Shown: positions 45,916 through 46,849 of the stretch, piece by piece
Layout of the letters: each line of letters opens with the position of its first letter
Position numbering within the stretch: the stretch's first letter is position 1
Origin: a virus
Reading direction: 5' to 3' (one strand)
Length of the DNA stretch: 46,849 bases
Virus record (IMG/VR): IMGVR_UViG_3300042923_000260
Span: 1 to 46,849 of that record
The notes under the pieces: generated by a model
The model's database searches: none
Told to the model about the DNA's origin: nothing
What the model saw: the letters and a program-made list of their open reading frames with translations, nothing else
Translations under genes and position numbers: made by a program

Positions 45916-46329
45916 TCACGATGCCTTTGCACTTGTTGTCACTACTTTGTCATGTTGGGCCATTCTATTTCTGATATATCCGTAAGAATGTCCCGTATGT
46001 GCGGCGATTTCCTTCAGACTGTACCCTTGCGCCCGTTTGGACAATATTACATTATCCAGTCCCGTGAATTGGTCCATATAGGATTCGTACTGGCGCTTGA
46101 TACCTTCCAACCTCATGACTTCATCCACACACTCGTTTAGCTTCTCAGCAGCCTTATCATACAGTTCCAGTCCCTTTACTAGATCTATATGGCAGTAGAT
46201 GCTTGAAGGTAGCTTTCCTTCCTTCACTGCTTTCTGAGCGGCCTCCCACTGCTTACGAAGTTCGAATTCCCTGAGCTTCATCATCTGCAGTTCAGCGCAC
46301 GTATCGGCGTATGACTCCTTCCAGTTCAT
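45916..46329 (-). CDS. ArpU/RinA-like late transcription regulator
   Basis: 137 aa. The N-terminal half is helical. The C-terminal part has VILSKRAQGYSLKEIAAHTG followed by SYGYIRNRMAQ, a sigma-70 region 4-like helix-turn-helix. This layout and the position at the end of the early genes, just before the late operon, are those of ArpU/RinA/LmaC-type activators of late transcription. It would act on the promoter directly downstream of its own stop. Confidence 0.8.
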   Translation of the reverse strand: MNWKESYADTCAELQMMKLREFELRKQWEAAQKAVKEGKLPSSIYCHIDLVKGLELYDKAAEKLNECVDEVMRLEGIKRQYESYMDQFTGLDNVILSKRAQGYSLKEIAAHTGHSYGYIRNRMAQHDKVVTTSAKAS

Positions 46330-46369
46330 GGTTTAACCTCCCCTATAGGATAAAATCCATAATTTATGC

Positions 46370-46630
46370 TTATACACTTCTAATCCTAATTGCACGAGTG
46401 ACGATCATCCTACATTTTTCCTTTAGATACTCTTCCATAGTTTCATGTGCATCATCAACGCTTGCCGGATGTCTTTCAATCCGTATAACTGCATCATCTG
46501 CTGTGATCCTTATGTCGCCATGTTTCTTAGTTTCAGACATAGCCATTAATGCCATTTCGGATATAAAATCACCGACTTTTTTACCTTCTTCCAGCACCAT
46601 TTCGCTATTTCCGACCTTGAATTCTATCAT
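46370..46630 (-). CDS. Hypothetical protein
   Basis: 86 aa, GGGGGG site before ATG. Starts MIEFKVGNSEMVLEEGKKVG; the middle has IRITADDAVIRIE and the end is a basic helix (MEEYLKEKCRMIVTRAIRI). Possibly a small alpha/beta fold. Not recognised. Confidence 0.6.
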   Translation of the reverse strand: MIEFKVGNSEMVLEEGKKVGDFISEMALMAMSETKKHGDIRITADDAVIRIERHPASVDDAHETMEEYLKEKCRMIVTRAIRIRSV

Positions 46631-46652
46631 GGTTATCCCCCCTATAGATAAT

Positions 46653-46826
46653 TTATTCCTTAATCACTTCCCACATACTCGCCGGTTCCCACCGTGTCAG
46701 TCCGTCCTGTATGATCTTGATGCGGTAGCCTATGCCGTATCCTGGTACGATATTGCACTGTACTTCCAGCACTCTTGCTGTGTCCCTGTGGTCCCGTTTG
46801 TTACGAACCGTGTCGCCTCTGGTCAT
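46653..46826 (-). CDS. 57-aa KOW-like small protein
   Basis: ATG at 46826, stop TAA at 46653. It starts MTRGDTVRNKRDHRDTARVL and continues EVQCNIVPGYGIGYRIKI, an SH3/KOW-like beta pattern with a conserved G-D at the start and R-V-L strand. It has no good SD at this ATG; GGAGG lies 27 bp upstream in the end of the Tad2-like gene, so a non-ATG start or coupling is possible. The start region is duplicated at bases 1-104. Confidence 0.55.
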   Translation of the reverse strand: MTRGDTVRNKRDHRDTARVLEVQCNIVPGYGIGYRIKIIQDGLTRWEPASMWEVIKE

Positions 46827-46849
46827 AAGAGGAAAAGCAGCCGTTAGGC
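46723..46849. repeat. Right copy of exact 127-bp terminal direct repeat
   Basis: Identical to bases 1-127. Joining the two copies restores one uninterrupted early operon (Tad2-like gene, then the 57-aa gene), which supports a circular map of 46,722 bp. Confidence 0.95.

Noticed and set aside
45726-45932. 68-aa open frame across the leader RNA
   Set aside because: The frame runs through the end of the late regulator, the promoter-like box and several helices; no SD and no natural protein character. RNA reading is better.
1-46849. Search by eye for tRNA genes
   Set aside because: No cloverleaf with a GTTCRANNC T-arm and matching acceptor stem was seen; a small tRNA could still be missed without a program.
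1-46849. Possibility of flanking bacterial chromosome or insertion sequences
   Set aside because: All regions are phage-like, the ends overlap, and no transposase or terminal inverted repeats were found.

Overview
The window is an essentially complete genome of a temperate, tailed, double-stranded DNA phage of a Gram-positive host. The first 127 bases are repeated exactly as the last 127 bases. The simplest reading is a circular assembly of about 46,722 bp, so genes at the left edge continue from the right edge. The head and neck genes (large portal, scaffold, capsid, P22-type stabilisation protein, very large internal or ejection protein, beta-helix tailspikes, no tape measure, no major tail tube or sheath) point to a short-tailed (podovirus-like) virion. 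Paenibacillus or a close relative is the likeliest host. The endolysin and a secreted protein both carry the copper-amine-oxidase-N-terminal-like stalk domain common in Paenibacillus proteins, and Gram-positive ribosome binding sites are present throughout. The host is an inference.

Layout. (1) Lysogeny and control, about 14.5-19.2 kb: a Cro-like regulator and a Rha/Ant antirepressor on the minus strand diverge from a short CI-like repressor, a second HTH protein, a small membrane protein and a large serine integrase on the plus strand. Four or five copies of a TAAGCG-N3-CGCTTA operator lie around the divergent promoters, and a 52-bp imperfect palindrome after the integrase is a candidate attP. 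(2) Early region, minus strand, from 15.6 kb down to base 1 and on through 46.8-45.9 kb: many small overlapping genes, YqaJ nuclease and RecT, an HNH protein, YopX, a replication initiator and DnaB-type helicase, a methyltransferase, a DUF1064 nuclease, a Tad2-like (anti-Thoeris) protein, and finally an ArpU-like late regulator. (3) Late region, minus strand, 45.5 to 19.25 kb: a structured leader RNA ending in a terminator, then TerS, TerL, portal, scaffold, decoration, capsid, neck proteins, two tailspikes, stabilisation protein, internal virion proteins, amidase and holin.

Accessory content. A plus-strand EpsG/Wzy-like polysaccharide polymerase with its own promoter-like sequence and terminator sits between the two tailspike genes and suggests lysogenic conversion of the surface polysaccharide that the phage may bind. 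Two type I toxin-antitoxin loci of the holin-like-toxin family are present, one beside the integrase and one among the tail genes, with matching antitoxin promoters. A secreted stalk-domain protein lies next to the second locus.

Unusual expression signals. A lytic (glucosaminidase-like) domain follows the 514-aa virion protein in the -1 frame with no usable start codon. It is joined by an A-run followed by two perfect stem-loops, so a programmed frameshift is likely. The endolysin is preceded by a second frame switch. The combination of a structured terminated leader RNA after the late regulator and several intrinsic terminators inside the late operon suggests late control by antitermination. 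All functions are assigned from sequence motifs alone; no database search was possible.
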